A program made the translations under genes and the position numbers. Positions 41,135 to 49,632 of a stretch of DNA of 64,000 nucleotides are shown here, in pieces. Location of the stretch: assembly GCF_019139675.1 (NCBI RefSeq), contig NZ_CP077077.1, positions 2,108,001 to 2,172,000 on the forward strand, read 5' to 3'. This stretch comes from Pseudomonas maumuensis (lineage in GTDB: Bacteria > Pseudomonadota > Gammaproteobacteria > Pseudomonadales > Pseudomonadaceae). Within the stretch, counting starts at the first letter, position 1; each line of letters opens with the position of its first letter. The notes under the pieces were generated by a model, which saw nothing but the letters and a program-made list of their open reading frames with translations, ran no database searches and was not told the origin of the DNA.

Positions 41135-42436
41135 TTACCAGCAGATGCCGTGGTGTTGGGCGTTGCTGCCGCCGGCCATGAAGCCGACCAGGTCGATCAC
41201 CTGCTTGCCGGCGTCGAGCGCCTGCACGAAGCGTTCGTCGTTGTTGCCCAGCACGATCACCTCGGCTTCATCGATCACCTGCTGCAGGTCGCTGCGCAGC
41301 AGGGCGCTGACATGGGGGATCTGTTGCTCGATGTACTGGCGGTTGGCGCCGAACTGCCGTGCATGCTCGACGTTGGCGTCGAAGATACGCAGCTCGTAAC
41401 CTTTCCCGATCAATTGCTCGGCCAGGGTCACCAACGGGCTCTCGCGCAGGTCGTCGCTGTTGGCCTTGAAGGCCAGGCCCAGCAGGGCGATGCGGCGCTT
41501 GCCGGCCTGGGTCACCAGGTCGAAGGCGGTCTGCACCTGGTTGCGGTTGCTGGCCATGATCGCGCCGAGCAGCGGATGCGCCACGTCAAGCTGGCTGGCG
41601 CGGTAGGTGAGGGCGCGCACGTCCTTGGGCAGGCACGAGCCGCCAAAGGCGAAGCCTGGGCGCAGGTAGTAGCGCGACAGGTTGAGCTTGTAGTCCTGGC
41701 AGACCACGTCCATCACTTCACGGCCATCGACCCCCGAGGCCTTGGCGATGTTGCCGATCTCGTTGGCGAAGCTGACCTTGGTGGCGTGCCAGACGTTGCA
41801 GGTGTACTTGATCAGCTCGGCGACCTCGATCGACTTGCGGATCACCGGCGCGTCCAGGCCTTGGTACAGCGAGGCGAGCAGGTCGCCGGAACGGCTGTCG
41901 AGTTCGCCGATCACGGTCATGGCCGGGAAGTCGTAGTCCTGGATCGCCGTGCTCTCGCGCAGGAACTCCGGGTTGACCGCCACGCCGAAGTCGCGCCCGG
42001 CCTGCTTGCCCGAGGCCTGCTCGAGCAGCGGAATGACCACGTTCTTCACCGTGCCCGGCAGTACCGTGCTGCGCACCACCACGGTGTGGCGGCTGGCCTT
42101 GTCGCGCAGGGCCGCGCCGATCTCGCGGCACACCGCCTCCATGTACACCAGGTCGAGGTCGCCATTGGCCTTGCTCGGGGTGCCGACGCACAGCAGCGAC
42201 AGCTCGGTGGCGAGGATCGCCGCCTGCACATCGGTGGTGCCGCGCAGGCGCCCCTGACGCACGCCGTCGAGCAGCAGTTGCTCCAGGCCCGGCTCGACGA
42301 TGGGCGAGCGGCCCTGGTTGATCATGTCGATCTTCGCCTGGGCGACGTCCACCCCCAGCACCTGATGCCCACGTGCCGACAGGCAGCCGGCGCAGACCGC
42401 CCCCACATAGCCGAGTCCGAAGATACTGATGTTCAT
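41135..42436 (-). CDS. algD: GDP-mannose 6-dehydrogenase
   Basis: Cytoplasmic enzyme that oxidises GDP-mannose to GDP-mannuronate with NAD, the committed step of alginate synthesis. 433 aa (436 in P. aeruginosa). The Rossmann loop is IFGLGYVGAVCAG at residues 5-17 and the catalytic Cys268 lies in FGGSCLPKD, at the same residue number as in P. aeruginosa. The protein ends in GICW, as in AlgD. The start at 42436 (MNISIFGLGYVG) is chosen; the frame is open to 42463. It is first in the locus, preceded by a long AT-rich region. Confidence 0.95.
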   Translation of the reverse strand: MNISIFGLGYVGAVCAGCLSARGHQVLGVDVAQAKIDMINQGRSPIVEPGLEQLLLDGVRQGRLRGTTDVQAAILATELSLLCVGTPSKANGDLDLVYMEAVCREIGAALRDKASRHTVVVRSTVLPGTVKNVVIPLLEQASGKQAGRDFGVAVNPEFLRESTAIQDYDFPAMTVIGELDSRSGDLLASLYQGLDAPVIRKSIEVAELIKYTCNVWHATKVSFANEIGNIAKASGVDGREVMDVVCQDYKLNLSRYYLRPGFAFGGSCLPKDVRALTYRASQLDVAHPLLGAIMASNRNQVQTAFDLVTQAGKRRIALLGLAFKANSDDLRESPLVTLAEQLIGKGYELRIFDANVEHARQFGANRQYIEQQIPHVSALLRSDLQQVIDEAEVIVLGNNDERFVQALDAGKQVIDLVGFMAGGSNAQHHGICW

Positions 42437-43046
42437 AGATCCCTCTCCCCAGGCGCGGCGCAAGGCCGGCCGAGATACTCAGTTCAAGAAGTTATGCAAA
42501 TGCCAGACGCGCAGGATCAAGCCGCGCTAGATAGGTAGCGGTACAGGCTGTTTCGTGGTGGTCTTTTTACATCCTAAGGAGTTTTCTGATAGTGCGGCAA
42601 GGGTTGTTAGTTAGTTTGTTGTGAATTTTCTTAAGTCTTGTCCTGTTAGTTAAAAAATCGTTAAAAAACAAATACATAAAGTTTGATGTAAGTTGGGCGT
42701 CAAAAAAATGATTGTGTAATTAGTGTCGATATAATGGCGTCAAAACGGTGATTTACGTGATTTTCGCAGCGCATTTTCCTGCGCAGATTCAGCTGGCTGA
42801 TTAAAGTCAGTTACGCTCTTTCCTCTGTCCGCCATCGCGGGCCAGCCCCTCGCACGGGCGGCACAAGTCCTGAAGACGGCAGCGCTGAATCAACGGTGAT
42901 GGCCGTGTCTGTCCCCTGATCCCGCGCGTGGCGCAATGATGGCTTGCAAGGATTGGATCCAATTGGCATAGTGCCGGACGATTGTGCAGACATTCACTCG
43001 GGTGCGGGATGCGCCCGTCTTCCATTCATGCAAAGGAGGCAAGTAG
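42437..43046. other. AT-rich divergent intergenic region, algD / XRE regulator
   Basis: About 610 bases without a gene. The part 42580-42780 is strongly AT-rich and contains the candidate algD promoter. The XRE side has a GC-rich stretch and a 12-base palindrome ATTGGATCCAAT at 42952-42963. I found no convincing AlgU-type element (GAACTT-N16/17-TCtgA), which classical algD promoters have. Confidence 0.55.
42675..42703 (-). promoter_or_regulatory. Candidate promoter for the alginate-type operon
   Basis: Minus-strand TTGACG (42703-42698) and TTTATG (42680-42675) are spaced by 17 bases. The -35 matches five of six consensus positions and the -10 is weak. A leader of about 230 bases would precede algD. 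Tentative, in an AT-rich tract where matches arise easily. Confidence 0.3.
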
Positions 43047-43436
43047 ATGAACGGATTTGGTCCGCGACTCAGAGAAGAGCGCGAACGCCTGGGGCTGACC
43101 CAGCGCATTTTCGGCGATATCGGCGGTGTCGAGCCCAACGCCCAGGGCAAATACGAGAGCGGCGAACGCACGCCGCGCATGGATTACCTCGCGGCGGTCG
43201 CGAGCCGCGGCGTGGATGCGCTGTATGTGCTCAGTGGCGTGCATACCCCAGCGCCCCTGGACAGCTTGACCTCGGATGAGAACCGCCTGCTAGGCGCCTT
43301 TCGCCGCCTGCCATCGGCAGATCAGGCCGCGGTGTGGCACCTGCTCAACCGCCTCGCGGGTGAAGAAGGTGGCCATGAAGGGCTGCGCATGCGCCGGCCT
43401 GACCGGCAGGCATATTTCCATGACGCTTTGCGCTAG
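43047..43436 (+). CDS. XRE-family transcriptional regulator
   Basis: A 129-aa protein with an N-terminal Cro/CI-type helix-turn-helix (about residues 6-60: RLREERERLGLTQRIFGDIGG...KYESGERTPRMDYLAAV) and a short C-terminal helical tail. AAGGAGG lies 8 bases before the ATG. It is followed 63 bases later by gacA on the same strand and is divergent from the alginate-type locus. Its targets are unknown; self-regulation through GGATCCAAT sites is only a guess. Confidence 0.85.
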   Translation: MNGFGPRLREERERLGLTQRIFGDIGGVEPNAQGKYESGERTPRMDYLAAVASRGVDALYVLSGVHTPAPLDSLTSDENRLLGAFRRLPSADQAAVWHLLNRLAGEEGGHEGLRMRRPDRQAYFHDALR

Positions 43437-43499
43437 GTTCGTTGTGAAAAATTTTGTTAAGGTGGCGGGATCCAATCGCCCCACTGACGAGGTGTCTGC

Positions 43500-44138
43500 T
43501 TGATTAGGGTCCTGGTGGTCGACGATCACGATCTGGTGCGTACCGGCATCACACGTATGCTGGCCGACATCGATGGGCTGCAGGTGGTGGGGGAGGCGGA
43601 CTCCGGCGAGTCCGCCCTCAAACTGGCCCGCGAGCTCAAGCCGGATGTGGTCCTGATGGACGTGAAGATGCCGGGGATCGGTGGGCTGGAGGCCACGCGC
43701 AAACTGCTGCGCAGCCATCCGGACACCAAGGTGGTCGCGGTGACCGTGTGCGAGGAAGACCCGTTTCCCACCCGTCTGTTGCAGGCGGGGGCCGCGGGCT
43801 ATCTGACCAAGGGCGCCGGGCTCGACGAAATGGTCCAGGCGATCCGCCTGGCTTTCGCCGGCCAGCGCTACATCAGCCCGCAGATCGCCCAGCAACTGGC
43901 GCTCAAGTCTTTCCAGCCCCAGGGTTCGCCGTTCGATGCGCTGTCCGAGCGGGAAATCCAGATCGCGCTGATGATCGTCGGCTGCCAGAAGGTGCAGATC
44001 ATCTCTGACAAGTTGTGTCTGTCGCCCAAGACCGTCAATACTTACCGTTATCGAATCTTCGAAAAACTCTCGGTCACCAGCGACGTCGAATTGACCTTGC
44101 TGGCCGTCCGCCACGGTATGGTCGACGCAAGTCTTTAA
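43500..44138 (+). CDS. gacA: Response regulator GacA
   Basis: LuxR/NarL-type response regulator of the GacS/GacA system, which controls Rsm small RNAs and through them exopolysaccharide, secondary metabolism and biofilm genes. 212 aa: receiver domain (1-120) with phospho-acceptor Asp54 ([10 protein letters not shown]), then a LuxR HTH (about 145-205: [13 protein letters not shown]...[19 protein letters not shown]). It starts with TTG at 43500, as known for GacA, with GAGG 7 bases upstream. It is followed by uvrC after 9 bases, the conserved gacA-uvrC pair. Confidence 0.96.
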   Translation: MIRVLVVDDHDLVRTGITRMLADIDGLQVVGEADSGESALKLARELKPDVVLMDVKMPGIGGLEATRKLLRSHPDTKVVAVTVCEEDPFPTRLLQAGAAGYLTKGAGLDEMVQAIRLAFAGQRYISPQIAQQLALKSFQPQGSPFDALSEREIQIALMIVGCQKVQIISDKLCLSPKTVNTYRYRIFEKLSVTSDVELTLLAVRHGMVDASL

Positions 44139-44147
44139 GCACACTTC

Positions 44148-45971
44148 ATGTCACAACCTTTTGATGCAAGTGCGTTCCTGGCGACCTGCAGCGGTCGCCC
44201 GGGCGTTTACCGGATGTTCGACGGCGAGGCCCGCTTGCTGTACGTGGGCAAGGCCAAGAACCTCAAGAAGCGCCTGGCCAGCTATTTCCGCAAGACCGGC
44301 CTTGCGCCGAAGACGGCTGCCCTGGTGGGGCGTATCGCCCAGGTCGAGACCACCATCACCGCCAACGAAACCGAGGCGCTGCTGCTCGAGCAGACGCTGA
44401 TCAAGGAATGGCGCCCGCCCTACAACATCCTCCTGCGCGACGATAAGTCCTACCCATATGTGTTCCTGTCCGACGGGGAGTTCCCACGCCTGGGTATCCA
44501 TCGCGGCGCCAAGAAGGCCAAAGGCCGTTATTTCGGCCCGTATCCCAGCGCCGGTGCCATTCGCGAGAGCCTGAGCCTGCTGCAAAAGGCGTTCTCGGTG
44601 CGCCAGTGCGAAGACAGCTACTACGCCAACCGTACCCGCCCGTGCCTGCAGTACCAGATAAAACGCTGCAAGGGGCCGTGCGTGGGGCTGGTGGCGCCCG
44701 AGGAATACGCCGAGGACGTGCGTCACTCGGTGATGTTCCTCGAGGGCCGCAGCCAGCAGTTGGGCAACGAGCTCAACGCCGAAATGGAAAAGGCCGCCAT
44801 GGCCCTGAATTTCGAGAAGGCCGCCGAGTTGCGCGACCAGATCGCTCTGTTGCGCCGGGTCCAGGACCAGCAGTACATGGAAGGCGGCTCCGGCGATGTC
44901 GATGTGGTGGCGGCTTTCGTCAACCCGGGCGGCGCCTGCGTGCATCTGATCAGCGTGCGTGGCGGGCGGGTGTTGGGTAGCAAGAACTTCTTCCCCCAGG
45001 TGGGTATCGAGGAGGAGGTGGCCGAGGTCATGGCCGCGTTCCTTTCCCAGTACTACCTCGGCAACGCCGAACGCGAGCTGCCGGGCGAGCTGATCGTCAA
45101 CGTGGTGCATGACGACTTCGCCGCCATCACCGAGGCGGTACAGACCTTGCGTGGCCGCGAGCTGAGCATCAGTCACCGAGTGCGCGGCACTCGGGCGCGC
45201 TGGCAGCAACTGGCGGTGACCAACGCCGAGCAGGCCCTCAACGCCCGTCTGGCCAACCGCCAGCACATGGCTGCCCGCTTCGAGGCGCTGGCCCAGGTGC
45301 TGGGCCTGGACGAAGTGCCGCAGCGCCTGGAGTGCTACGACATCAGTCACTCCAGCGGCGAGGCCACCGTGGCCAGCTGCGTGGTGTTCGGCCCGGAAGG
45401 CCCGCTCAAATCCGACTACCGCCGCTTCAACATCGAAGGCGTGACCGCCGGCGACGACTATGCCGCCATGCATCAGGCGCTGATGCGCCGTTACGGGCGG
45501 ATCAAGGACGGCGAGGGCAAGCTGCCCGACGTGCTGCTGGTGGACGGCGGCAAAGGCCAGTTGAACATGGCCCGCGAGGTGATGCAGGAGCTCGGCCTGA
45601 CCGATCTTACCCTGCTCGGTGTGGCCAAGGGCGTGACCCGCAAGGCCGGTTTCGAGACCCTCTACCTGAACGACGCGGCCCACGAGTTCACCCTCAAGGG
45701 CGACTCGTCGGCCCTGCACCTGATCCAGCAGATCCGCGACGAAGCCCACCGCTTTGCCATCACCGGCCATCGCGCTCGGCGCGGCAAGGCCCGGCGTACC
45801 TCGAGCCTGGAGGACGTTGCCGGGGTCGGGCCCAAGCGTCGCCGCGACCTGCTGAAACATTTCGGCGGCTTGCAGGAGCTCAACCGCGCCAGTGTCGACG
45901 AGATCGCCAAGGCCCCAGGCATCAGTAAAAAGCTTGCCGAGTCGATTTATGCCAGCCTGCATAGCGAGTAG
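44148..45971 (+). CDS. uvrC: Excinuclease ABC subunit C
   Basis: Nuclease subunit of nucleotide-excision repair, making both cuts around a lesion marked by UvrAB. 607 aa. An N-terminal GIY-YIG nuclease domain ([25 protein letters not shown], about 19-43) is followed by the UVR UvrB-binding motif near residue 205 ([17 protein letters not shown]), the RNase-H-like domain ([22 protein letters not shown]) and a C-terminal tandem helix-hairpin-helix ([18 protein letters not shown]). It is the second gene of the conserved gacA-uvrC-pgsA group. Confidence 0.97.
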   Translation: MSQPFDASAFLATCSGRPGVYRMFDGEARLLYVGKAKNLKKRLASYFRKTGLAPKTAALVGRIAQVETTITANETEALLLEQTLIKEWRPPYNILLRDDKSYPYVFLSDGEFPRLGIHRGAKKAKGRYFGPYPSAGAIRESLSLLQKAFSVRQCEDSYYANRTRPCLQYQIKRCKGPCVGLVAPEEYAEDVRHSVMFLEGRSQQLGNELNAEMEKAAMALNFEKAAELRDQIALLRRVQDQQYMEGGSGDVDVVAAFVNPGGACVHLISVRGGRVLGSKNFFPQVGIEEEVAEVMAAFLSQYYLGNAERELPGELIVNVVHDDFAAITEAVQTLRGRELSISHRVRGTRARWQQLAVTNAEQALNARLANRQHMAARFEALAQVLGLDEVPQRLECYDISHSSGEATVASCVVFGPEGPLKSDYRRFNIEGVTAGDDYAAMHQALMRRYGRIKDGEGKLPDVLLVDGGKGQLNMAREVMQELGLTDLTLLGVAKGVTRKAGFETLYLNDAAHEFTLKGDSSALHLIQQIRDEAHRFAITGHRARRGKARRTSSLEDVAGVGPKRRRDLLKHFGGLQELNRASVDEIAKAPGISKKLAESIYASLHSE

Positions 45972-46004
45972 AATGCCGGGTTCAACTCGCAGCCAGTCGT
46001 ACCG

Positions 46005-46565
46005 ATGAATATTCCAAACCTGCTCACCGTTCTACGCGTCCTGCTCATCCCGATCTTCATCCTGCTGTTCTATGTGCCCTATCACTGGAGCTACATGGCC
46101 GCCAGCACGGTGTTCGCTATCGCCGCCGCCACCGACTGGCTCGACGGCTACTTGGCACGTCGGCTGCAGCAGAGCACCCCGTTCGGCGCCTTCCTCGATC
46201 CGGTGGCCGACAAACTTATGGTCGCCGTGGCCCTGGTGTTGCTGGTGCAGGTACATGCCAACTTCTGGCTGACGCTGCCGGCGGCGGTGATCATTGGCCG
46301 TGAGATCGTCGTTTCGGCGTTGCGCGAGTGGATGGCCGAACTTGGCGCCCGCGCCCATGTGGCGGTGTCGAACCTGGGCAAGTGGAAGACCGCCGCGCAG
46401 ATGCTGGCGCTGGTGATCCTGCTGGCCAACCCACCGTTGCTGACCTTCTGGGTGGTGCTGGGCTACGGCTTGCTGCTGGTGGCGGCGGGGCTGACCCTGG
46501 TGTCGATGGTGCATTACCTGGTGGCCGCCTGGCCGCACCTGCGCGAAGGTTCGGAGCAGAAGTAA
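46005..46565 (+). CDS. pgsA: CDP-diacylglycerol-glycerol-3-phosphate 3-phosphatidyltransferase
   Basis: Inner-membrane enzyme that makes phosphatidylglycerol-phosphate, the committed step to phosphatidylglycerol and cardiolipin. 186 aa with several helices. The CDP-alcohol phosphotransferase motif is complete: Asp47-Gly48-x2-Ala51-Arg52-x8-Gly61-x3-Asp65-x3-Asp69. It follows uvrC by 33 bases and precedes tRNA-Gly. Confidence 0.96.
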   Translation: MNIPNLLTVLRVLLIPIFILLFYVPYHWSYMAASTVFAIAAATDWLDGYLARRLQQSTPFGAFLDPVADKLMVAVALVLLVQVHANFWLTLPAAVIIGREIVVSALREWMAELGARAHVAVSNLGKWKTAAQMLALVILLANPPLLTFWVVLGYGLLLVAAGLTLVSMVHYLVAAWPHLREGSEQK

Positions 46566-46586
46566 AAGTTTTTTTGAATCAAGGGG

Positions 46587-46614
46587 TTGACGACGTTCTG
46601 TAAATCGCTAGAAT
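46587..46614 (+). promoter_or_regulatory. Promoter of tRNA-Gly
   Basis: TTGACG (46587-46592) and TAGAAT (46609-46614), spaced by 16 bases, place a transcription start near 46621, about 9 bases before the mature tRNA. Each hexamer matches the sigma-70 consensus at five of six positions. Confidence 0.75.
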
Positions 46615-46629
46615 GGCACCCATCACGAC

Positions 46630-46705
<76 letters not shown>

Positions 46706-47039
46706 AATTCGATCCGCAGTGCGTCGCTGGGATCACAAAGAAGAGGCCGAAAGGCCTCTTTTTTTGTGCCTGGAATTTGGCCGGGCAAGCGTTGCTGGTT
46801 TATCGGAAACCAGCTTCCCACTGTTCGAGGCTTCCTGTGTCGATTCGATCGGTCAGCCCAGGTGCTCTTGGTCCAGAATCGCATCGCTGCATTCAGTGTC
46901 GCGTTGTCGGCCTTCGATGCAGGCGTAGTAAGTTGCGGCGAGTCGCGCACATTGCGCAAGAAACGGAGAGTATCGCCCCGTATCCCACCCGATAGTACCC
47001 CGCGCACCCTGCAACCATCTTCAGGACGAGGTACTACTC
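46706..47039. other. Region between tRNA-Gly and the dehydrogenase gene
   Basis: About 330 bases with only the tRNA terminator (46741-46765). No further tRNA and no gene is visible. Other Pseudomonas often carry tRNA-Cys and tRNA-Leu here; they are absent. No integrase or duplicated tRNA end was seen. Confidence 0.6.
46741..46765 (+). terminator. Intrinsic terminator of tRNA-Gly
   Basis: An 8-bp stem AAGAGGCC/GGCCTCTT with a GAAA tetraloop, running into seven T residues. Confidence 0.92.
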
Positions 47040-47804
47040 ATGCAACTGGCAGGCAAAGTGGCAATCATCACCGGCGCCAGCTCCGGTATCGGCCGTGCGG
47101 CGGCGACCTTGTTCGCCCGGCACGGCGCCAATCTGGTGCTTACGGCTCGGCGCCGGGTCGAACTCGAACAGTTGACGGCGGAAATCGCGGCGATGGGGCA
47201 TGGCCGGGCCCTCGCCGTGGCCGGCGACATTACCGATGCGGCGCTGACCAGGGAGCTGGTGGACATGGCGGTGGCGCGTTTCGGTGGCCTGGATATCGCC
47301 TTCAACAACGCCGGCACCCTCGGTGAACTCGCCCCTGTTTCCGAGCTGACGCTGGATGCCTGGCAACATACCTTGCACACCAACCTGACCAGCGCATTCT
47401 TGTGTGCCCAGGCGCAGATCCCGGCCTTGCTGGACCGTGGCGGTGGCTCGCTGATCTTCACTTCGACCTTCGTCGGTCACGCCGTGGGCATGCCGGGCAT
47501 GGCCGCGTATGCGGCGAGCAAGGCGGGCTTGGTTGGGTTGGTCCAAGTCATTGCGGCGGAGCAGGGCGCTCAGCGCATCCGGGCCAATGCGCTGCTGCCG
47601 GGTGGCACCGACACGCCCATGGGCCGTAGCGCGATGAGCAGCCCCGAGGCCCGGGTCCATGTCGAGGGGCTGCATGCACTCAAGCGCCTGGCCAGGCCGG
47701 AAGAGATCGCCGAGGCGGCGTTGTTCCTGGCTTCGGACGCGTCGAGTTTCATGACTGGCACGGCGATGGTGGTGGATGGTGGGGTGTCGGTAGTTCGGGG
47801 TTGA
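47040..47804 (+). CDS. Short-chain dehydrogenase/reductase
   Basis: Classical SDR oxidoreductase of 254 aa. The NAD(P) loop TGASSGIG is at residues 11-18, NNAG at 89-92, and the catalytic Ser142 and Tyr157-x3-Lys161 (YAASK) are present. The C-terminus SFMTGTAMVVDGGVSVVRG is typical. Arg37-Arg39 after the second strand suggests NADP preference (inference). GAGG precedes the ATG by 8 bases. Substrate unknown; no pathway genes adjoin it. Confidence 0.9.
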   Translation: MQLAGKVAIITGASSGIGRAAATLFARHGANLVLTARRRVELEQLTAEIAAMGHGRALAVAGDITDAALTRELVDMAVARFGGLDIAFNNAGTLGELAPVSELTLDAWQHTLHTNLTSAFLCAQAQIPALLDRGGGSLIFTSTFVGHAVGMPGMAAYAASKAGLVGLVQVIAAEQGAQRIRANALLPGGTDTPMGRSAMSSPEARVHVEGLHALKRLARPEEIAEAALFLASDASSFMTGTAMVVDGGVSVVRG

Positions 47805-47878
47805 GGTCTGCTGCCGTAATTGTGTGGCGCTTGTGCAAACTATCGCGGGGCAAGCCGGCGTATGGATACCTACGTAGT

Positions 47879-47905
47879 GCTCGGGGCTGCCAGGCAGCCC
47901 CGAGC
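47879..47905. terminator. GC-rich stem-loop between convergent genes
   Basis: A 13-bp perfect stem (GCTCGGGGCTGCC/GGCAGCCCCGAGC) ends 7 bases from the nhaA stop. It probably terminates nhaA and perhaps the convergent dehydrogenase transcript; no T-run is seen. Confidence 0.6.
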
Positions 47906-47912
47906 GGTTAGA

Positions 47913-49133
47913 TCAATCCACCGGCTTGGGTGCGAAGCGCAGGATCAGGCAGGCAATGATTGCCGACAGTAGCGAACCCAGCAGAATACCGATCTTGGCC
48001 GCATCGATTTTCTCGACCTGGCCCGGGAAGGCCAGGTCGCCGATGAACAGGCTCATGGTGAAGCCGATACCGCACAGCATGGCCACCCCGTAGATCTGCA
48101 GCCAGCTGGCACCATGGGGCTTGCTGGCGAGACCAGTCTTGACCGCCAGCAGTACACCGCCGAACACGCCAAGCTGCTTGCCCAGCAGCAGGCCCAGGGC
48201 GATGGCCAGCGGCAGCGGGGCGAAGATATCTTCAAGGCCCAGGTCGCCGAACGAGACACCGGCGTTGGCGAAGCCGAACGCCGGCACGATGAGGAAGCCG
48301 ACCCACGGCGCCAGGCCATGCTCCAGCTTGAGTAGCGGGCTGGCCTCGCGGGCCTCGCTGCCACCGGTGCTGTAGGGAATCAGCAGGGCGCCGACCACGC
48401 CGGCGATGGTGGCATGCACGCCCGACAGCAGGGTGACGTACCACAGCGCGGTCACACCGATCAGGTAAGGCCACAGGCTGACCACGCGTAGGCGGTTGCA
48501 GGCCAGTAGCACGGCGATGATGCCGGCGGCACCGGCCAGGGCCAGCAAGTTCAGCGACGAGGTATAGAACACCGCGATGATCGCCACCGCGCCCATGTCG
48601 TCGATGATCGCCACCGAAACCAGCATCACCTTCAGTGACAGTGGCGCATGCCGCCCGAGCAGGGCCAGGGCGCCGACGGCGAAGGCGATATCGGTGGCCG
48701 CCGGGATCGCCCAGCCTTTGGACAGTCCGGGCTCACCGCCAGCCACTGCCAGGTAGATCAGCGCAGGCACGGCCATGCCCATCAGCGCCGGCAGTGCCGG
48801 CAGGCGGCGCTGCTCCCAGCTGGCCAGGCGGCCGTCGACCAGTTCGCGCTTGATTTCCAGGCCCACCAGCAGGAAGAAGATCGCCATCAGGCCATCGTTG
48901 ATCCACTTGTGTACGGTCATCGGCCCGAGTTTTTCGGTGAGTTCCGGGCCGACGGGCAGGTGCAGCAGGTGCTGGTAGGCACTGGCCCAGGGGCTGTTGG
49001 CGATGACGATGGCCAGCGCGGCGGTGAGCATCAGCAGTACGCCGCCGGCCGCCTCGGTGGCCAGCAGGTGGCGCAGCATCGAGCGCGGCTTGACGGTTGG
49101 AAGGGGGGCGGTCATGTAACGGTCCTCGTTCAT
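47913..49133 (-). CDS. nhaA: Na+/H+ antiporter NhaA
   Basis: Inner-membrane electrogenic antiporter for sodium and pH homeostasis, 406 aa with about 12 helices. The ion-site residues are visible: Asp148 (PAATDIAFAVG) and the pair Asp178-Asp179 (VAIIDDMGAVAIIA), equivalent to E. coli Asp133, Asp163 and Asp164. The start at 49133 (MNEDRYMTAP) has GAGG about 8 bases upstream; ATG at 49115 is an alternative. The open frame extends to 49397 but that part looks non-coding. Confidence 0.93.
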   Translation of the reverse strand: MNEDRYMTAPLPTVKPRSMLRHLLATEAAGGVLLMLTAALAIVIANSPWASAYQHLLHLPVGPELTEKLGPMTVHKWINDGLMAIFFLLVGLEIKRELVDGRLASWEQRRLPALPALMGMAVPALIYLAVAGGEPGLSKGWAIPAATDIAFAVGALALLGRHAPLSLKVMLVSVAIIDDMGAVAIIAVFYTSSLNLLALAGAAGIIAVLLACNRLRVVSLWPYLIGVTALWYVTLLSGVHATIAGVVGALLIPYSTGGSEAREASPLLKLEHGLAPWVGFLIVPAFGFANAGVSFGDLGLEDIFAPLPLAIALGLLLGKQLGVFGGVLLAVKTGLASKPHGASWLQIYGVAMLCGIGFTMSLFIGDLAFPGQVEKIDAAKIGILLGSLLSAIIACLILRFAPKPVD

Positions 49134-49632
49134 GGCATCACCCTCGCAATGGCAGTGGCGCGGCGTGCAACGGGCACGGCGAGACGCTGGCACCGGACAT
49201 GGCGGGCCACTGCGGCGAAGGGCGAGAAGAAGGATGGGGAATGCGGCGCAGCGACCCACGCCGTAAAGGCACGGGGCAGGAAGGGCCATGGGGAATGGGG
49301 GCATGCGTGCAACATGGACGAATCTCACGGAAAACAAATGAATGTTCTCCGTATTCGGGAAGGCTCCCGGGCGCACGCAGCACACGCCAGGCGGCAATTC
49401 TAGCTATGCGGGGGATGGTATGCACTGAGATTTTGAGTCGAAATGTTGCCAGGGAGCCTGTTCGCGACCTGGAAAGAGGGTGGGCCCTGGGGTCCGCACC
49501 GGATAATTCGCGCTGGCCTCTGCCACTTTTTTATCAGAGGGGGTTGTCCCTTTTGCGATTCCGCTCGGCATAAGAGATCGATAATGATTCCCAGTTCGCT
49601 GGGGTCGACTCTGCCTAGCACGGACACCCTCG
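49134..49632. other. Divergent intergenic region nhaA / TonB receptor
   Basis: About 500 bases without a supported gene. It should hold the promoters of nhaA and of the receptor operon. A partial Fur-like half site GATAATGAT occurs at 49580-49588. The region next to nhaA is GC-rich with overlapping open frames that lack ribosome sites. I could not identify a FecI-type promoter with confidence. Confidence 0.5.

Noticed and set aside
39698..42538. 946-codon plus-strand open frame
   Set aside because: Shadow of alg8 and algD on the opposite strand; low-complexity His/Gln-rich translation.
42437..42700. AlgU (sigma-22) promoter upstream of algD
   Set aside because: Searched for GAACTT-N16/17-TCtgA on the minus strand; only partial matches such as TAACTT and GAACTG without a proper -10 were found.
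46706..47039. Genomic island attachment at tRNA-Gly
   Set aside because: No integrase, no repeated tRNA 3' end and no compositional break were seen.
49580..49588. Possible Fur box before the TonB receptor
   Set aside because: Only the left half GATAATGAT fits; about 12 of 19 positions match overall, too weak to list as a site.
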